Assembly (NCBI RefSeq): GCF_019703515.2 | Contig: NC_059348.1 | Coordinates: 18,929,656-18,993,655 of the forward strand | DNA length: 64,000 nucleotides | DNA from: Myxocyprinus asiaticus | Lineage: Eukaryota > Chordata > Actinopteri > Cypriniformes > Catostomidae | Direction of reading: 5' to 3' | Part shown: positions 48,691 through 60,454 of the stretch, piece after piece | How the letters are laid out: the number at the start of each line of letters is the position of its first letter | Position numbering within the stretch: the stretch's first letter is position 1 | Position numbers and translations under genes: made by a program | Notes under the pieces: generated by a model | Seen by the model: only the letters and a program-made list of their open reading frames with translations | Database searches by the model: none | Told to the model about the DNA's origin: nothing

Positions 48691-49195
48691 ATGCTTAATT
48701 TAATGCAGCTTTAAAAAGTGCTTTGTTTAGTACCTGTGGTCTTTATTATAAAATCTGTCATTATGGGGATCCATATTGTATTTAAAAAGCTTTGCTTGGT
48801 TACATGAGTTAAAGGTATTTATTGTTTAACCAGGAGAGAAGTCATGGTGACATGCATGCTTTGACAAGTGTGCCTTAGCAACAGCCTGTTGTGCCCTTGC
48901 GCAACACACCATTCACAACACAGAGCAGACAAAGAAAGAATTCATCTGTTGAGTAGGAAAATTCATTTACCATATCCCCAATGAGAACTTGATAGAGATA
49001 TATATATATCACTGTAAGAGGTATGATTCTAACTGCATTTGAAATGATCACCTACTGTTGGGGTCTGAGATGCCATTTTAATAGCTGAAAACATAAACAT
49101 ACTTAATATTCAAGAATCATGTTAGTGCTACATGACATTGTCTAATGTTATGAGAACAAATTATAATGAGAATGAATCATAAAACTTGATAGCTC
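48691..49195. other. intergenic stretch, nothing definite
   Basis: No gene or element end was recognised. A short (AT)n tract lies at about 49000-49010. Confidence 0.6.
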
Positions 49196-49645
49196 TGTCA
49201 AGGAATTAGCAGGAAGGAGGACCCAAATGCAGGAATGAGTGAAACAAATGATTTTATTAAACAAAAGAAAAACAAACATGAAACACAAAACTCACATGGG
49301 AGAAAACTAGTAAGAAAACAAACAGAACAAAACATGATCAAAAATAACTAACCAGACAGAGTAACGCACGAACACTGGAGAACAGACATGAGAACAAAAT
49401 GATCGGACAAACACAAGAGGAAAGAGAGCACCATATATGCAAGCAAGGCACAAGAGGAAACAGGTGAAGACAAATCAACATACGAGGACTAAACTAGGTG
49501 TGAGGCCAGAGGGAACGAGGGGGCGGAGTTGAGGGCACATGGCAAACATAAACATTAGACTAAGTCATGTGCTCATACATAACACAAACTAAAACAGACA
49601 AACAACAGACATGGACAGAAGGTCAGACAGAGAAGGATCATGACA
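49196..49645 (-). repeat. 3' LTR (TGTCATGATC...TTGACA), 450 bp
   Basis: On the minus strand it starts TGTCATGATCCTTC, has TTTAATAAAATC as poly(A) signal near the end, and finishes GCTAATTCCTTGACA. The U5-like part (CTGCATTTGGGTCCTCC) parallels the LTR ending at 47753 (CTGCGTTTGGGTTCTACC). No matching 5' LTR is seen at the other side of the internal region. Confidence 0.72.
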
Positions 49646-49879
49646 GTAAGGTCAGTGGCGGCCATAGAGGACTGGGCAGCCTGGTCGGTAATTGTAGGGG
49701 ACAGGCCTGGGTCAGGCAGGTTGACGACCATTGGGGACAGGACTGGGTAAGACCGAGTGAGGACCGCACAGGGGTAGGGACTTCACAGGGCTGAACAGAC
49801 TGGTCAGTGGTCATTGGGGACAGAACTGGGTCAGACTGGTCGACGACTGCTGGGGACAGGACTGAATGAGTGGCACATG

Positions 49880-50290
49880 CTGGGGACTGAACAGACTGAG
49901 CAACAGACTGGTAGCCGGTGTCTGACGGGTGCTGATTATTAGGCTGAGCAACAGACTGGTGACTGGTGACTGACAGGTGCTGGTTACTGGGCTGAGCAAC
50001 AGGCTGGTGGCTGTTATAGGACAGGTGCTGGCTATTCGGCTGAGAAACATACTGGTAGCTGGTGTCTGATGAGTACTGACCACTGGACTGAGCAACAGAC
50101 TGGTCGCTGATGTCTGATGGGTGCTGGTTACTGGGTTGAGCAACAGACTGGTGGTTTGTGTCTGACAGGTGCTGGCCACTGGACTGGGCAAAAGACTGGT
50201 AGCTGGTGCCTGACATGCGATGGCCACCGGACTGAGCAAAAGGCTGGTAGCTGGTGTCTGATGGGTGCTGGCCACTGGACTGAGCAAAGG
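49880..50290 (-). repeat. 48-bp minisatellite, about 8 units
   Basis: The plus-strand unit is near TGAGCAACAGACTGGTGACT + GGTGACTGACAGGTGCTGGT + TACTGGGC. Length is a multiple of three, so minus-strand frames stay open (16-residue unit such as SVAQPSNQHLSVTSHQ). Confidence 0.85.
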
Positions 50291-50588
50291 CTGGTCGACA
50301 GCCGCTAGTGACTTTAGAGGATCGTCAGTGGTCACAGGGGACTGAACAGGCTCGTCGAAGCTCACCAGGGCTAGATAGGATCTTTGATGGTCACAGGGGA
50401 CTGGAAAGACTTGTCGACGGCCACTGGGAACTGGATGGGCTCGTCGATGGCCACTGGGAACTGGACGGACTCAATGACCATGGGGAACTGGACAGGCTGT
50501 GTGGTGACCGCCGTGGTCGGGAGCACCGGCAGCGACTGGGAAACAGCCGCCATGGCTGAGAATGCTCTCAGAGGCAGGGTAATGGCCT

Positions 50589-50860
50589 TTGTGGCCGAGG
50601 GAGCTGGCAGCGACTGGAAAACAGCCTCCGTGGCCGGGAACGCTGGCAGCGACTGGAAAACGGCCTCCGTGGCCGGGAACGCTGGCAGCGACTGGAAAAC
50701 GGCCTCCGTGGCCGGGAACGCTGGCAGCGACTGGAAAACGGCCTCCGAGGCCGGGAACGCTGGCAGCGACTGGGAAACGGCCTCCATGGCCGGGAACGCT
50801 GGCAGCGACTGGGCAACGGCCTCCGTGGCTGGGAACGCTGGCAGCGACTGGGGATTGGGC
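50589..50860 (-). repeat. 39-bp minisatellite, about 7 units
   Basis: The unit on the plus strand is GGCCTCCGTGGCCGGGAACG + CTGGCAGCGACTGGAAAAC. On the minus strand it encodes QSLPAFPATEAVF (13 residues). Units are about 95 percent alike, so expansion was recent. Confidence 0.9.
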
Positions 50861-51169
50861 GCCTTACTCGGCTTCCTTCTTTTCCGCCTCCTGGCAGTTG
50901 GCAGTTTGGGGTCTGTTTGGGGTCTCAGAGAACCCAGGTATAAAGCACGAATAGATGCAATGAATTGCAATTGCGTGTTTAGGCAAAAACTTGTGTTTTT
51001 TAGCGCTAAAACATTGCAAGTTCTTGCATGAACGCGTGCCACTGTGAACAAGCTTCTCTCATAGTACTCATGAACAACGGACGTCAAGATTTTCACTGAA
51101 AAATGACTCGACCTGTTTCTCATCAAAGTCTGTCGTATACCTTCCAAAGACTTGGAATGATGTACGAGT

Positions 51170-51327
51170 CGTGTGAACTACTTTTATGAAACTTTTGTGT
51201 CCTTTTTAAGTTTTAAGGTGAGGCACCATCCACATTCATTGTATTGATAATTTCTCCTTTAGTGTTCCGCAGAAGAAAGTCATACGGGTATGACAGGATT
51301 GTTATTTTCTGGAGAACTATCCCTTTA
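51170..51327. repeat. partial MITE, right end
   Basis: Contains CCGCAGAAGAAAGTCATACG and ends GAGAACTATCCCTTTAAA, the right terminus of the TTCACCCAAAAATGAAAA family or a close relative. The left part is missing. Confidence 0.55.
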
Positions 51328-54150
51328 AATCTCAAAAAATGTCTGCCAAATGGGATTTGATTAAGTCAGAAGAACATAGTAGAAGAATCTCACCAGAACA
51401 TTCAGTTTAAACATGAATTATTAGACATTCTGATGATAATGTCACATCTTGTTATCTCTGTGATTGGCAGGTGGGGTGCAGACGGCCTCAAGCAGAACAG
51501 CTGCTGTGGAATGCAATGTAATTAAGTCAAACAGCTTAAGATTCCAGCCTTTTCAACACTTTTCAACATGGCACTATACAGCAACTCTCAAAAGTATAAT
51601 GGCTACTTAATAATTAGAGCAGAACTGCTATGGAGTGTTTGATTTGTGAGAGGACTGACTGGAACTGTCAGGAGAATGGTGGAACCTACAGAGGTTTGTT
51701 GCTGTTGTTCTGTGGTGGAGTTTTTGTAGTTTTGATTGATGGGTTAAACATTGGTAATGGAAGGTGCTGGAGTGAGTAATTTTTTAACCTTTCTAACGGC
51801 ACAAAGCTACAGTAAGTAAGTGCAAATGCAACAACTTGAGATAACAGTACATGATACAGCAAACATAGAAAATAGCGGAGATTAGGGCGAAAAAGCTATT
51901 GAACATACAACAAGAAAACATAACTCAAGAAAAATTTGACAAACATTGACTTTATTGACAATATACCACAATAGTGGGCATGTTGTCACACTATATGGGG
52001 TAAGTTGTCACAATGTTAACCTGTGATTAAATAGCCTATTATTGTGAATTGTTTTATGTTTGATATATTTTGTATTTTATTTAACACAAAACACTTCATG
52101 AAACTGCAAAAATAGCTAATAAAGGTAATATACAAAAATTCAAACCATTTTTTTGGGCAACTGAGATTGCTAAAGGTATACAGAAATTGTACAAAATTAC
52201 AACATTTAACAACTTGCCACCATAAAAAGTTTTACAACCATTCTCAACCTGATATTAAAAAATGTAATATGCCAAAACACTTGTCCTAAGAACATGGTTA
52301 AAACTTTTTTTAACATCCAGCCCACCTTCGTTATATAGTTGACTCTTGCCTGAATGTATGCCAATGTGGTTTTATTGTGTTCACTAGTTTACTCAACAAC
52401 TATTTAAAAATATGTTGATATTGTTATTTTAGTTTGGAGGACAGAATTCAGAAAAACATATTCTTATTACAAACAGTTTTGAACTAGGTGTTTAATTCTG
52501 GGGTTTAAATCCAACATACAAAATCAATACTAGAGAAAACAAGCATTTGTGTAATTAGACTTTCGATTCAAAACCTTTCGATCGAAATCTAGCCTTTGTG
52601 ACAAGTAGCCCCAACCTCCCAAATAAACAGTACTCACAAAATTATAGCAGTGGTAAGTAAGCAAACAGTCAGAAAAGAAGAGATCACTTCGGATTGACCT
52701 TGTTTTACAGTGCTGTCTTTTTTCCATCTGCCTCTCCGAGTCTATTTTTCCTTTGTGATTTGGATGGCTCCTTCACTGTCCAGCTGGATGCCGTCATGCA
52801 AGATCAAAGCAGGCAAATATGCTTGAGAGACCCTCCTGCATGGCAGAATCACGAATTTTCCCTTCTGCATCAATAAACAACTTAATTGCTTCCTTTTCTG
52901 AAGTGAGACCTGACAAGGAAGCTTGATTTTTTGTATTTTATTTTTTGTACCAGAAAAAACATAAACTGACTGGTAAATTCTTAACACCTTAAGAAGAGCT
53001 GTTTAGTCCTGTATTGCCTTTGTGAGAATGATTAAAGAATAAAATAATATCAACAGAATGGCATGTTTAAATTATTTGTGTGTACCCAGATGGCATCCCT
53101 TAACTCAATCTTGACCCCTGCTGACTGCATTTGTGTTTGTGTGTGAGAGTGTGTGTAGATGTGGATGTGGGCAAATAAGTGCATTGTACTGTGCAAATGT
53201 ATGTAAATCACCTTATGTCCACCAGTTTGTTTATCTGCCAATCCATCTATCCATCCACTCTGTAATGTTTTATTGTTAATAACGCAGGTAAGAACAGTGC
53301 ACAGAGGTCATGTAAGGTATAATGCTGGAGTCAATCATTCTCTACATGAGAGATTAAAATAAGCTTTTACTATTTTAATCTTTCCAATTTTGAGAAGAAA
53401 GCACATATGTCTCTGATTAAATTTGCTTTTCCAATATCAGTGTACATCTCACTAAGAAAAGAAACACAGCCCTCTGATTATGTGACTATACAGAGAATTT
53501 TAATATTTGACTTGTGTTTAAGAATCAACAATAATAAAGATTCTTAAAAGATTCTTTGTATTTTCTTCCAATATAGTGGCAGTACAAACAGTTTAATATA
53601 ACACTGATGTTTGTAAAGTTTGTTTAAATTCAATTGCTATTTGCAGTGTAGAATGCTAAGGATGTGTAGGATTTAAGTGCTGGGATTATACTGCAGCTTT
53701 AGCTGTTGTCATAATTCAATAGGCTCAACATGGCCCAATTCACCACTGGAGTGGTTTTGATTATCATTCTCATGTCTAGTGGTTCTCAACTGGTGGGTCA
53801 TGACTCAAAAATGGGTGCAGGTCTGGACAGCAGGTGATAAACAATTGAAAATACAAAGAATATAATGCAACTAATATAATCGTGCATAGTTATGATAGCA
53901 AAATAAATACACTTCCCATATTTTTTGTTGTTGACGTGAAAGAGTGTGCAAATCAAACTCTACAGTCTTTTGGTGAAAATTCATCTGTCACTTATTAGGG
54001 GTGGGCTTTAGGGATAGTGACCAATCAAGGAGGGGTGAGTAAGAATGTATGTTTGTAACCGGTCCTGCTCGACCCACTCCGAGAGGGATTTGAATCAGCT
54101 ATCACATACCAGCTGGCTCCCGTTACACTCACCCCCCTAAACCTCACTCC
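51328..54150. other. intergenic stretch without a supported gene
   Basis: A/T-rich. Frames at 52530-52987 show no domain, and none has convincing splice sites. A TG-rich patch lies near 53130-53165. Nothing else is supported. Confidence 0.55.
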
Positions 54151-54179
54151 CAACCGGCTCTGGCCCCTCCTGTCCTTAG

Positions 54180-55273
54180 AGGATTTCCCGAAGGGGACTT
54201 CCCTCTGAAGCAGTCGAGAGACGAAACCCTTAGGCATGCCTTTGACCAAGTGAAAGTTATTGATGGTCTACAGCTCCAGCCAAACATTGCACTTTCATAT
54301 CCGTATTTTTCAATTATCAAGGATCGGTTGTATTGAGTGACACGGGACACTCAGACAAATAAGAGGATACAACACAATTGTTAATACTGCGGAGCCATCG
54401 GGAAATGTTATTCCAAACGGCTCATTACAATCCGATGGCAGGTCACTTAGGGCAGGAAAAGACACTGAACCGACTAATGGCGCGTTTCTATTGGCCGAAC
54501 ATTCGCAGGGATTTTCGCACAGCATGCCATGAATGTCAGCTGGTGAATGCACCGGCCACCACAAGAGTGCCATTGCACCCCCTTCTGTTAATTGAGGTCC
54601 CCTTTGAAAGAACTGTCATGGACCTTGTCGGGCCATTAGAGCAGACGGCATGCACACATCGCTTTGTATTGGTTCTGGTGGACTATGCAAAGCGATATCC
54701 GGAAGCAGTGCCTCTGTGCAACATCTCAGCACGTAGTATTGCGGAGGCACTCTTCAGAATAATCTCCCAAGTGGGATTCTGAAAGAAATCCTCACTGATC
54801 AGGGCACTACGTTCATGTCACGTACCCTATGTGAACTATACAAATTGTTGGGTATTAAGCCGATTTGCACCAGTGTTTACCACCCACAGACAGACGAGTT
54901 GGTGGAACGGTTTAATAAAACCCTGAAAAATATGATTCGTAAGTTTGTACATGAGGACGTTTGAAATTGGAACAAGTGGCTCGATCCCCTGTTATTTGCA
55001 GTTTGAGAGGTCCCACAAACCTCCTCAGGGTTTTCCCCATTCAAGCTGCTGTATGGGCGTCAACCATGCAGTGTGCTTGACATCATGTGGGAAGCTTGGG
55101 AGGAGGGACCTTCAAACAGCAAAAATGAAATCCAGTACGTTCTTGATCTTAGAACAAAACTCCACACTTTGGGTCAACTAACACAGGAGAATTTGATCCA
55201 AGCACAACGTCAAACGTCAAAGCCGACCTGTCCTGGCAATCAGCCACCAGTCAAACTCAACTACATCCCTTAG
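54180..55273 (+). pseudogene. Ty3/Gypsy integrase remnant
   Basis: Recognisable protein runs from GDFPLKQSRDETL, through SYPYFSIIKDRLY, to the zinc-binding region (TAHYNPMAGHLG and ACHECQL, an HHCC arrangement) and the DDE core: MDLVGP (Asp), TDQGTTF (Asp), VERFNKT (Glu). Frameshifts occur near 54370 and 54776, with stops at about 54962 and 55006. The end (LRTKLHTLGQLTQENLIQAQ) overlaps the start of the pol remnant at 30276, so both derive from one family. Inactive; LTRs were not located. Confidence 0.85.
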
Positions 55274-55619
55274 ATCCTGTGTGAAAACCATTTATCTAGG
55301 AATTAGCTTACTATAATGCAATATTAGCTCATAAAAATGACCCGAGACAAATTAGGTCTTTCACATCTGTCCCCATTCAGTCTAGCTACGGACATTATGA
55401 AGATTTGTGGCCCTCTCAATTTGCTGAAATGACCACTTTAATGTCCGCTATTACCATTTCCCATGTAGTGTAGTTTATGTAAACCATATGTCATTACCTT
55501 AACAAATGTACTGCTTGAGGAAAACAGTATTTTCTGTATTGATTTGGCTGTTTGGCTTTGAATATTTCACATATAAAATAATTAATTCAAATTTCTATAT
55601 GCATTCAAGACAGAGGTAA
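55274..55619. other. short stretch, nothing definite
   Basis: Between the integrase remnant and the next MITE I see no feature. Confidence 0.6.
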
Positions 55620-56203
55620 ACTAAAATAAAATTCTCTAATCATGTACTCGCCCTCATGCCTTCCCAGATGTGTATGGCTTTCTTTCTTCTGCAGAACACA
55701 AATTATGATTTTTAGAAGAACTTTTCAGCTCAGTAGGTCCATACTATGCAAGTGAATGGGTGCCAAAATTTTGACGCTCCAAAATTCACATAAAGTCATC
55801 ATAAAAGTAATCCATACAACTCCAGTGTTTTAATCCATATTTTCACAAGTGATATGATAGATGTGGGTGAAAGACTTTTTTTTTTTTTTTTCCTTTTTTA
55901 CTAGAAATTCTTCTCCCTGCCCAGTAGGGGGCAATATGCATGAAGAATGTGAATCACCAAAAACACAAGAAGAACGTGAAAGTGATCTGTTTCTCACCCT
56001 CACCTATTATATCACTTCTGAAGATATTGATTTAACCACTGAAGTCTTAAGGATTAATTTTATGCTGACATATGTGATGAGAAATTCTTCATTTTTCAAT
56101 TTTCATTTGAGTTCAGCAGATGAAAGAAATTCACACATCTGGGATGGCATAAGGGTGAGTAAATGATGAGATAATTTTAATTTTGGGGTGAACTATTCAT
56201 TTA
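55620..56203. mobile_element. MITE-like element (copy 6)
   Basis: Left arm ATTCTCTAATCATGTACTCG and right arm TTTTGGGGTGAACTATTCAT. The centre contains CACCAAAAACACAAGAAGAACG, the empty form of the site into which the solo LTR at 46770 inserted in copy 5. A T-run lies at 55875-55891. Confidence 0.85.
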
Positions 56204-56395
56204 ATGAATGAAGATTTAAACTTTCCGAAATGCGGAATTGATTACTTCTTGTTACAAATGTCGATATAAATATTTTATAGAGGTTCTTTTGTATAGCCTA
56301 CTTTACATAAAACATTCAAAATATTACAATTAAAGTGCTACTTGAGCTCTTTAAAATAACTCCCACTTGTCCAGTTCTGTTGCTTATTATATGTT

Positions 56396-57308
56396 TGTAA
56401 CGGGGTTCACATGATGGGCAAGGAGGAGGCAGGAACCAGCAGAACAGTCAGCGTAACTTTAATGACATAAATCAACTTAAACAAATATAAACACACAGAC
56501 ACACACACAGCGGCCATGTATGTCTCTCTCTCCCTCGAACTGGCACCTCCAGCTTGTCTTTATCCCCCTCCTGGCTGATTAGGACAATTCAACGCCGGGT
56601 GTGTCTTCTCACGGCCCGGCCATGCCCTCCTCCTTGTCACACTCCTCCACCGCCCGATTCAGGCCAGGGAAACCTCCGGCTTGATGTACTCCCCTCCCAT
56701 CCTGGAGGGGAGGCGTTGCCCTTCCGACCGTCCTTCTGCCAGCAGGTCTTCCTCGCCTCTCTGGAGCCCTGGGAGAGATGAGGGGAGGGAGAGGGGAGAG
56801 GGTAGGAATGAGAGGGAGAGACAGAGAGAGGAGAGAGAGAGAAAAACTCGCTTGCCGGTCCCCGGACACACCGTCGCCTGGTCCTCAGCCACTCCTCTGC
56901 CCACTAGTGGATGACAGCTGCCCCTCCCATGGCAGACGGCAGCGAGTCCTCCGACTCCTGGCGGATGGTAATGGCTCCTCCGCTTCCTGGCAGATAGCAG
57001 CGGCAAGGACTCCACGACAGCGCATTCCTCCTCCATCCCGGGTTTCGGCACCAATGTAACGGGGTTCACACGATGGGCAAGGAGGAGGCGGAAACCGGCA
57101 GAACAGTCAACCTATTTTTAATGACATAAATCAACTTAAATCAACTTAAACAAACATAAACACAGACACACACAGTGGCCACATGTCTCTCTCTCTCTCT
57201 CTCGAACTGGTGCCACCGGCTCGTCTTTATCCCCCTCCCGGTTGATTAGGACAATTCAGCGCCGGGCGTGCGTCCTCACGGCCCGGCCACACCCTCCTCC
57301 TCATCACA
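56396..57308 (-). mobile_element. miniature LTR retrotransposon (TRIM-like), 913 bp, complete
   Basis: Two direct LTRs (5' LTR 57055-57308, 254 bp; 3' LTR 56396-56641, 246 bp) surround a 413-bp interior. Both read TGTGA...GTTACA on the minus strand. Flanks are ATGTT on both sides (56391-56395 and 57309-57313), a perfect 5-bp duplication. The primer site lies one base inside the 5' LTR, and a purine-rich GGCGGTGGAGGAG precedes the 3' LTR. The interior (a GA/CT-rich part near 56770-56850) has an open minus frame but no gag, protease, RT or integrase motif, so it must have used proteins from another element. Confidence 0.93.
57036..57053 (-). other. primer binding site complementary to tRNA-Phe
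   Basis: TGGTGCCGAAACCCGGGA on the minus strand is the complement of the 3' 18 nt of vertebrate tRNA-Phe (…TCCCGGGTTTCGGCA plus CCA), as I know that tRNA. It is separated from the LTR end by one T. This fixes the orientation of the element. Confidence 0.85.
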
Positions 57309-58139
57309 ATGTTGAAAGTTTTCCTCACAAACTAACAAAGTCACTAACAGCTGCATTGCACGTGTTGCACTTTAAAAAACAGGGCACAAGTATATCACAA
57401 CTAATGGGGTTGTAATATGCAATCTTATCTTTTGAAATGGAACAGATAAGGTATTGCAAATGGTCCTATGAATGTGTACATGCACTATTTATAATTGCAT
57501 TTAGACATAGAGTTGAAAATCATTTAAGAATTTATAGTTACACCTCTCAATTTATATAGACTTGCAGACATGCATTCACAAGGCAAACAGGTCATTAAAA
57601 ACATGATCAATGCTTATAGTGCAATTCAATCTGACATTGTTTTGCAAACCAGGATTTGCATCATGTTGGCTAATACTTTAAATGCAATTTGTTGGAATTG
57701 GTCTGGAATTCTCTGTCAAGAAAATTAGATATTGCCTTATGCAACATTAATTGGTTTTATAAATGAGAAGATTTTGATGTGTAACTAAGCTGGTGAAATT
57801 TTTAAAACAGAAGGTTTGAACATAGTGTTCAATCAATATATGTATAAGGTCAGTTTACTCAAAATAAACTGCAGTTAGAGTGGAAAACACAGGATTCTTT
57901 GTGGTCAGTTGATCTATCTTGACCTTTGGGAACACAAACTTCCTGGATGTTTTCCATCTCAAACCAACTGTCTGGCTACTGTGGCAACACAAATGAATGC
58001 AGCCATGTCTATGGTCATCTCTCAATAGACGATTCACAACAGAGAAGGATGGGTTCCGACAGATAAAGGGACCACACGATTTATGTCAAGAAGAAACTAT
58101 TTAAATATTACTCTGTCCTGGCTTTATATCTCACTATTG
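57309..58139. other. intergenic stretch, nothing definite
   Basis: A/T-rich sequence without recognised elements or exons. Confidence 0.6.
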
Positions 58140-58860
58140 CCACTTTGGTTGTCATAATTGCAGGTTTATTTCCCAGAATTGCAACTTTATATCTAAGAAT
58201 TGTAACTTTTTCTTGGAATAGTGACTTTATATCTCACAATTGTGACTTTATATCTCACAATAGTAACTTTATATCTCACAACTACGACTTTATATCTCAC
58301 AATTGTGACTTTATATCTCACAAATTTCGACATTAGAGCAATTGTGACTTTAAATCTTGCAAAAGTGACTTTATACAGTATCTCACAATTGCAACTTTAC
58401 TGTATTTCTTGCAATTGTGACTTTAAATCTCGCAAAAGTGACTTTATACAGTATCTCACAATTGCGACTTTACTGTATTTTGCAATTTCGACTTTAGAGC
58501 AGTTGTGACTATGTCTCGCAATAGTGACTTCAAATCTCACGATTGTGACTGTATCTCCCAATTTCAACTTTAGAGCTATTGTGACTTTATATCTCAGAAT
58601 TTTTACTTTTTCTCTGAATTGCAACTTTGTTTCCCTTAACTGCAGGTTTATTTCCTGGGATTGCGATTTTATATCTCAGAATTCTGAATTCTTCTTGGAA
58701 TTGCAACTTTATTTCTCATAATTGCGAATTTATATCTCACAATTTCGACTTTGTATCTTGAAATTAAAACTTTTTTCTCATAATTGCAGGGTTTTTTCTC
58801 AGAATTGCGACTTTATTTCTCATAATTGTGAATTTATATCTCACAATTACAAGAAACAAA
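58140..58860. repeat. 21-bp minisatellite GTGACTTTATATCTCACAATT
   Basis: About 30 or more units, most regular at 58221-58330 and degenerating on both sides. Because the unit is a multiple of three, several frames stay open and give LYLTIVT-like repeats; these are not genes. One inverted unit (GTCACGATTGTGAGACAAAG) ends the array. Confidence 0.92.
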
Positions 58861-59982
58861 GTCACGATTGTGAGACAAAGTTTTCAAGTTTCAAACTTTT
58901 TTTCTTTTTTCCTTTTTTTCCCCAAGGCGGGATCTAGCATCCATAGTGTGACTTGGGGTGCTTCTCATTTCCTACATTGTGCATCCTTGTTTCATCACTC
59001 CTCTGTCCTTGAGCCTGTGATCCGGAAACCGATCAAAGTCTGCCATCATGAAGAACGTATCAATTCTGTAAATGCACTGGGATGAGGTGAGGACATAAGA
59101 TGGAGGAAGCTTACCAAGGACGCTTCCTATGTGGAATACTTTTTGGCCGAAGCACCTGACGCACACATAAATTATCCTCCCCTTTCACATCCGACACATG
59201 ATGCGTCATGCCGATTCAGATTTTTGAGCCAACAGGATTTTTAATGGATTATTTGAACTTTCAAAAACATATTTGTACCTTTGATAATTAAATTAAATGG
59301 TTGTTGCATGTAAAAAAGAATGTCAGTGGCAGAAATCTTTATTCACATGTCTAAATTGTGTCAGTCCAAATCCAGCTGAGCTTGGTGCCCCCTAAAAAAA
59401 GGTGCAAGAGGCCCCTCTCTGACACAACCGTTTGAGTTCATGTTTCACCTTTGCAGTTTAAATAAACCATAATTGTCACATACTTCAACAGTGAATCTTG
59501 AATTGTTTGGATTTATTATGAATATATTAATAAATAAAGTTTAAATAATGGCAAGTGCGCCAAGGTAGGCCTACTGCTCTCTGAAGTGATGCTCGGGCGA
59601 GCAGGACATTTCATTTTACAAACAGCCTACACCTTGTTTCCTTTCCATGCGTCCTTTCCTCGATTCCTTGCTCCACCCTTTAGGAAACGAGGAAAGGAAG
59701 CAAGAAAGGAAACGAGGAAGCACAATTTCAGAAATTCACAAATCTCACTGCCCTCTAGAAGAAATGAGACATTTAAGAGGTTTTTTTTGACATTTCTCAT
59801 TCTAACTGGTACTCCTGAGTGCTCGAGAGCAGGTTAAGGATTTCATTTGACATCTGAATAATAATAAATGTCACAAATTCTCAGGTCATCGAGGAAAGCA
59901 CCTTCGGTTGTTGATTACCTGTAATACACTGCCCCAGCCCCACCTTTCTGAACAGCACACTGCACATGATCCTCCCTGCTGT
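58861..59982. other. intergenic stretch with possible repeat fragments
   Basis: Purine-rich CGAGGAAAGGAAGCAAGAAA near 59689 and the CTTCTCATTTCCTACATTG text near 58962 resemble dispersed elements, but no termini were matched. No gene. Confidence 0.45.
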
Positions 59983-59990
59983 TGACGTCA
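59983..59990. promoter_or_regulatory. cAMP response element TGACGTCA
   Basis: A perfect CRE palindrome in CpG-rich sequence (AGCAGCGCAGCGCAC, GCGAGCGCGGGGGAGGAG), about 180 bp before the candidate start codon at 60172. CREs near start sites bind CREB/ATF factors. Confidence 0.5.
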
Positions 59991-60171
59991 GCAGCGCAGC
60001 GCACTATCCAGCAATGAACGCCACACCGTTCACACTGCTGAGATTTGCGAGCGCGGGGGAGGAGCTGTCAAAGTTTTTACCCAAGTCGAGCAATCCTTGA
60101 GCATTTTAAAAGCCCTTAAAGGAGAGCCCTTATACTATGGAGTGAAGATCGAAAGGTTTCAAACAGAAGAA

Positions 60172-60250
60172 ATGGCAGAATTAACTGAGATTGGATTCGT
60201 TGTTACCTTACTGCTTTCAATGAGTTTGTGTGCAACGCCGGAAAAGAAAG
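60172..60250 (+). CDS. candidate first coding exon of an unidentified secreted or membrane protein
   Basis: ATG in good context (G at -3, G at +4) opens MAELTEIGFVVTLLLSMSLC then ATPEKK, followed by a splice donor at GAAAG|GTATTG. Residues 7-21 form a hydrophobic core with a plausible signal-peptidase site after LCA. It leaves one base of the next codon. A CpG-rich block with a CRE lies upstream, and no repeat overlaps. It would be transcribed away from mmp16. I could not recognise the family and found no second exon before 64000. It could also be a chance frame. Confidence 0.45.
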
Positions 60251-60454
60251 GTATTGTGAAACGGCATGTTGTGTATGTTAAAACATCAGCTTTGAAACTG
60301 TCCATTGCAGAATGATCATCGTGATGAATGATGTGCGCTTTAGATGGACCTCACTACTCACTCACTCACTCTCTCACTCACTCAGCGTGGGAACACAGCG
60401 GAAGTTTCTGCGCTCAGTCCCATAGAGAACTTTGACTAGTAATACTAATTAGTC

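Larger units (their letters stand above)
49646..50935 (-). mobile_element. LTR-element internal region made of tandem coding-like repeats
   Basis: Minus-strand open frames run through 51147-50371 and 50365-49638. They begin (from about 50935) with LRPQTDPKLPTARRRKRRKP, then a 13-residue repeat, a shorter irregular repeat, and a 16-residue repeat, reaching the LTR at 49645. No known domain is visible. The stop of the last frame (TGA) lies inside the LTR start. Possibly a gag-derived or non-autonomous element. Confidence 0.55.

Noticed and set aside
50384..51031. 215-codon plus-strand frame with AGNAGSDWKTASV repeats
   Set aside because: It is the opposite strand of the 39-bp minisatellite; the LTR orientation and poly(A) signal indicate the minus strand as the sense direction.
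56659..57069. 136-codon minus frame inside the miniature LTR element
   Set aside because: Starts within the LTR, has low-complexity Ser/Leu/Pro text and no retroelement motif. It may be a leftover of gag, but this cannot be supported.
58145..58937. Several long open frames with repeats such as YLTIVTL
   Set aside because: They come from a 21-bp tandem repeat that keeps all frames open; no start context, no domain, no splice signals.
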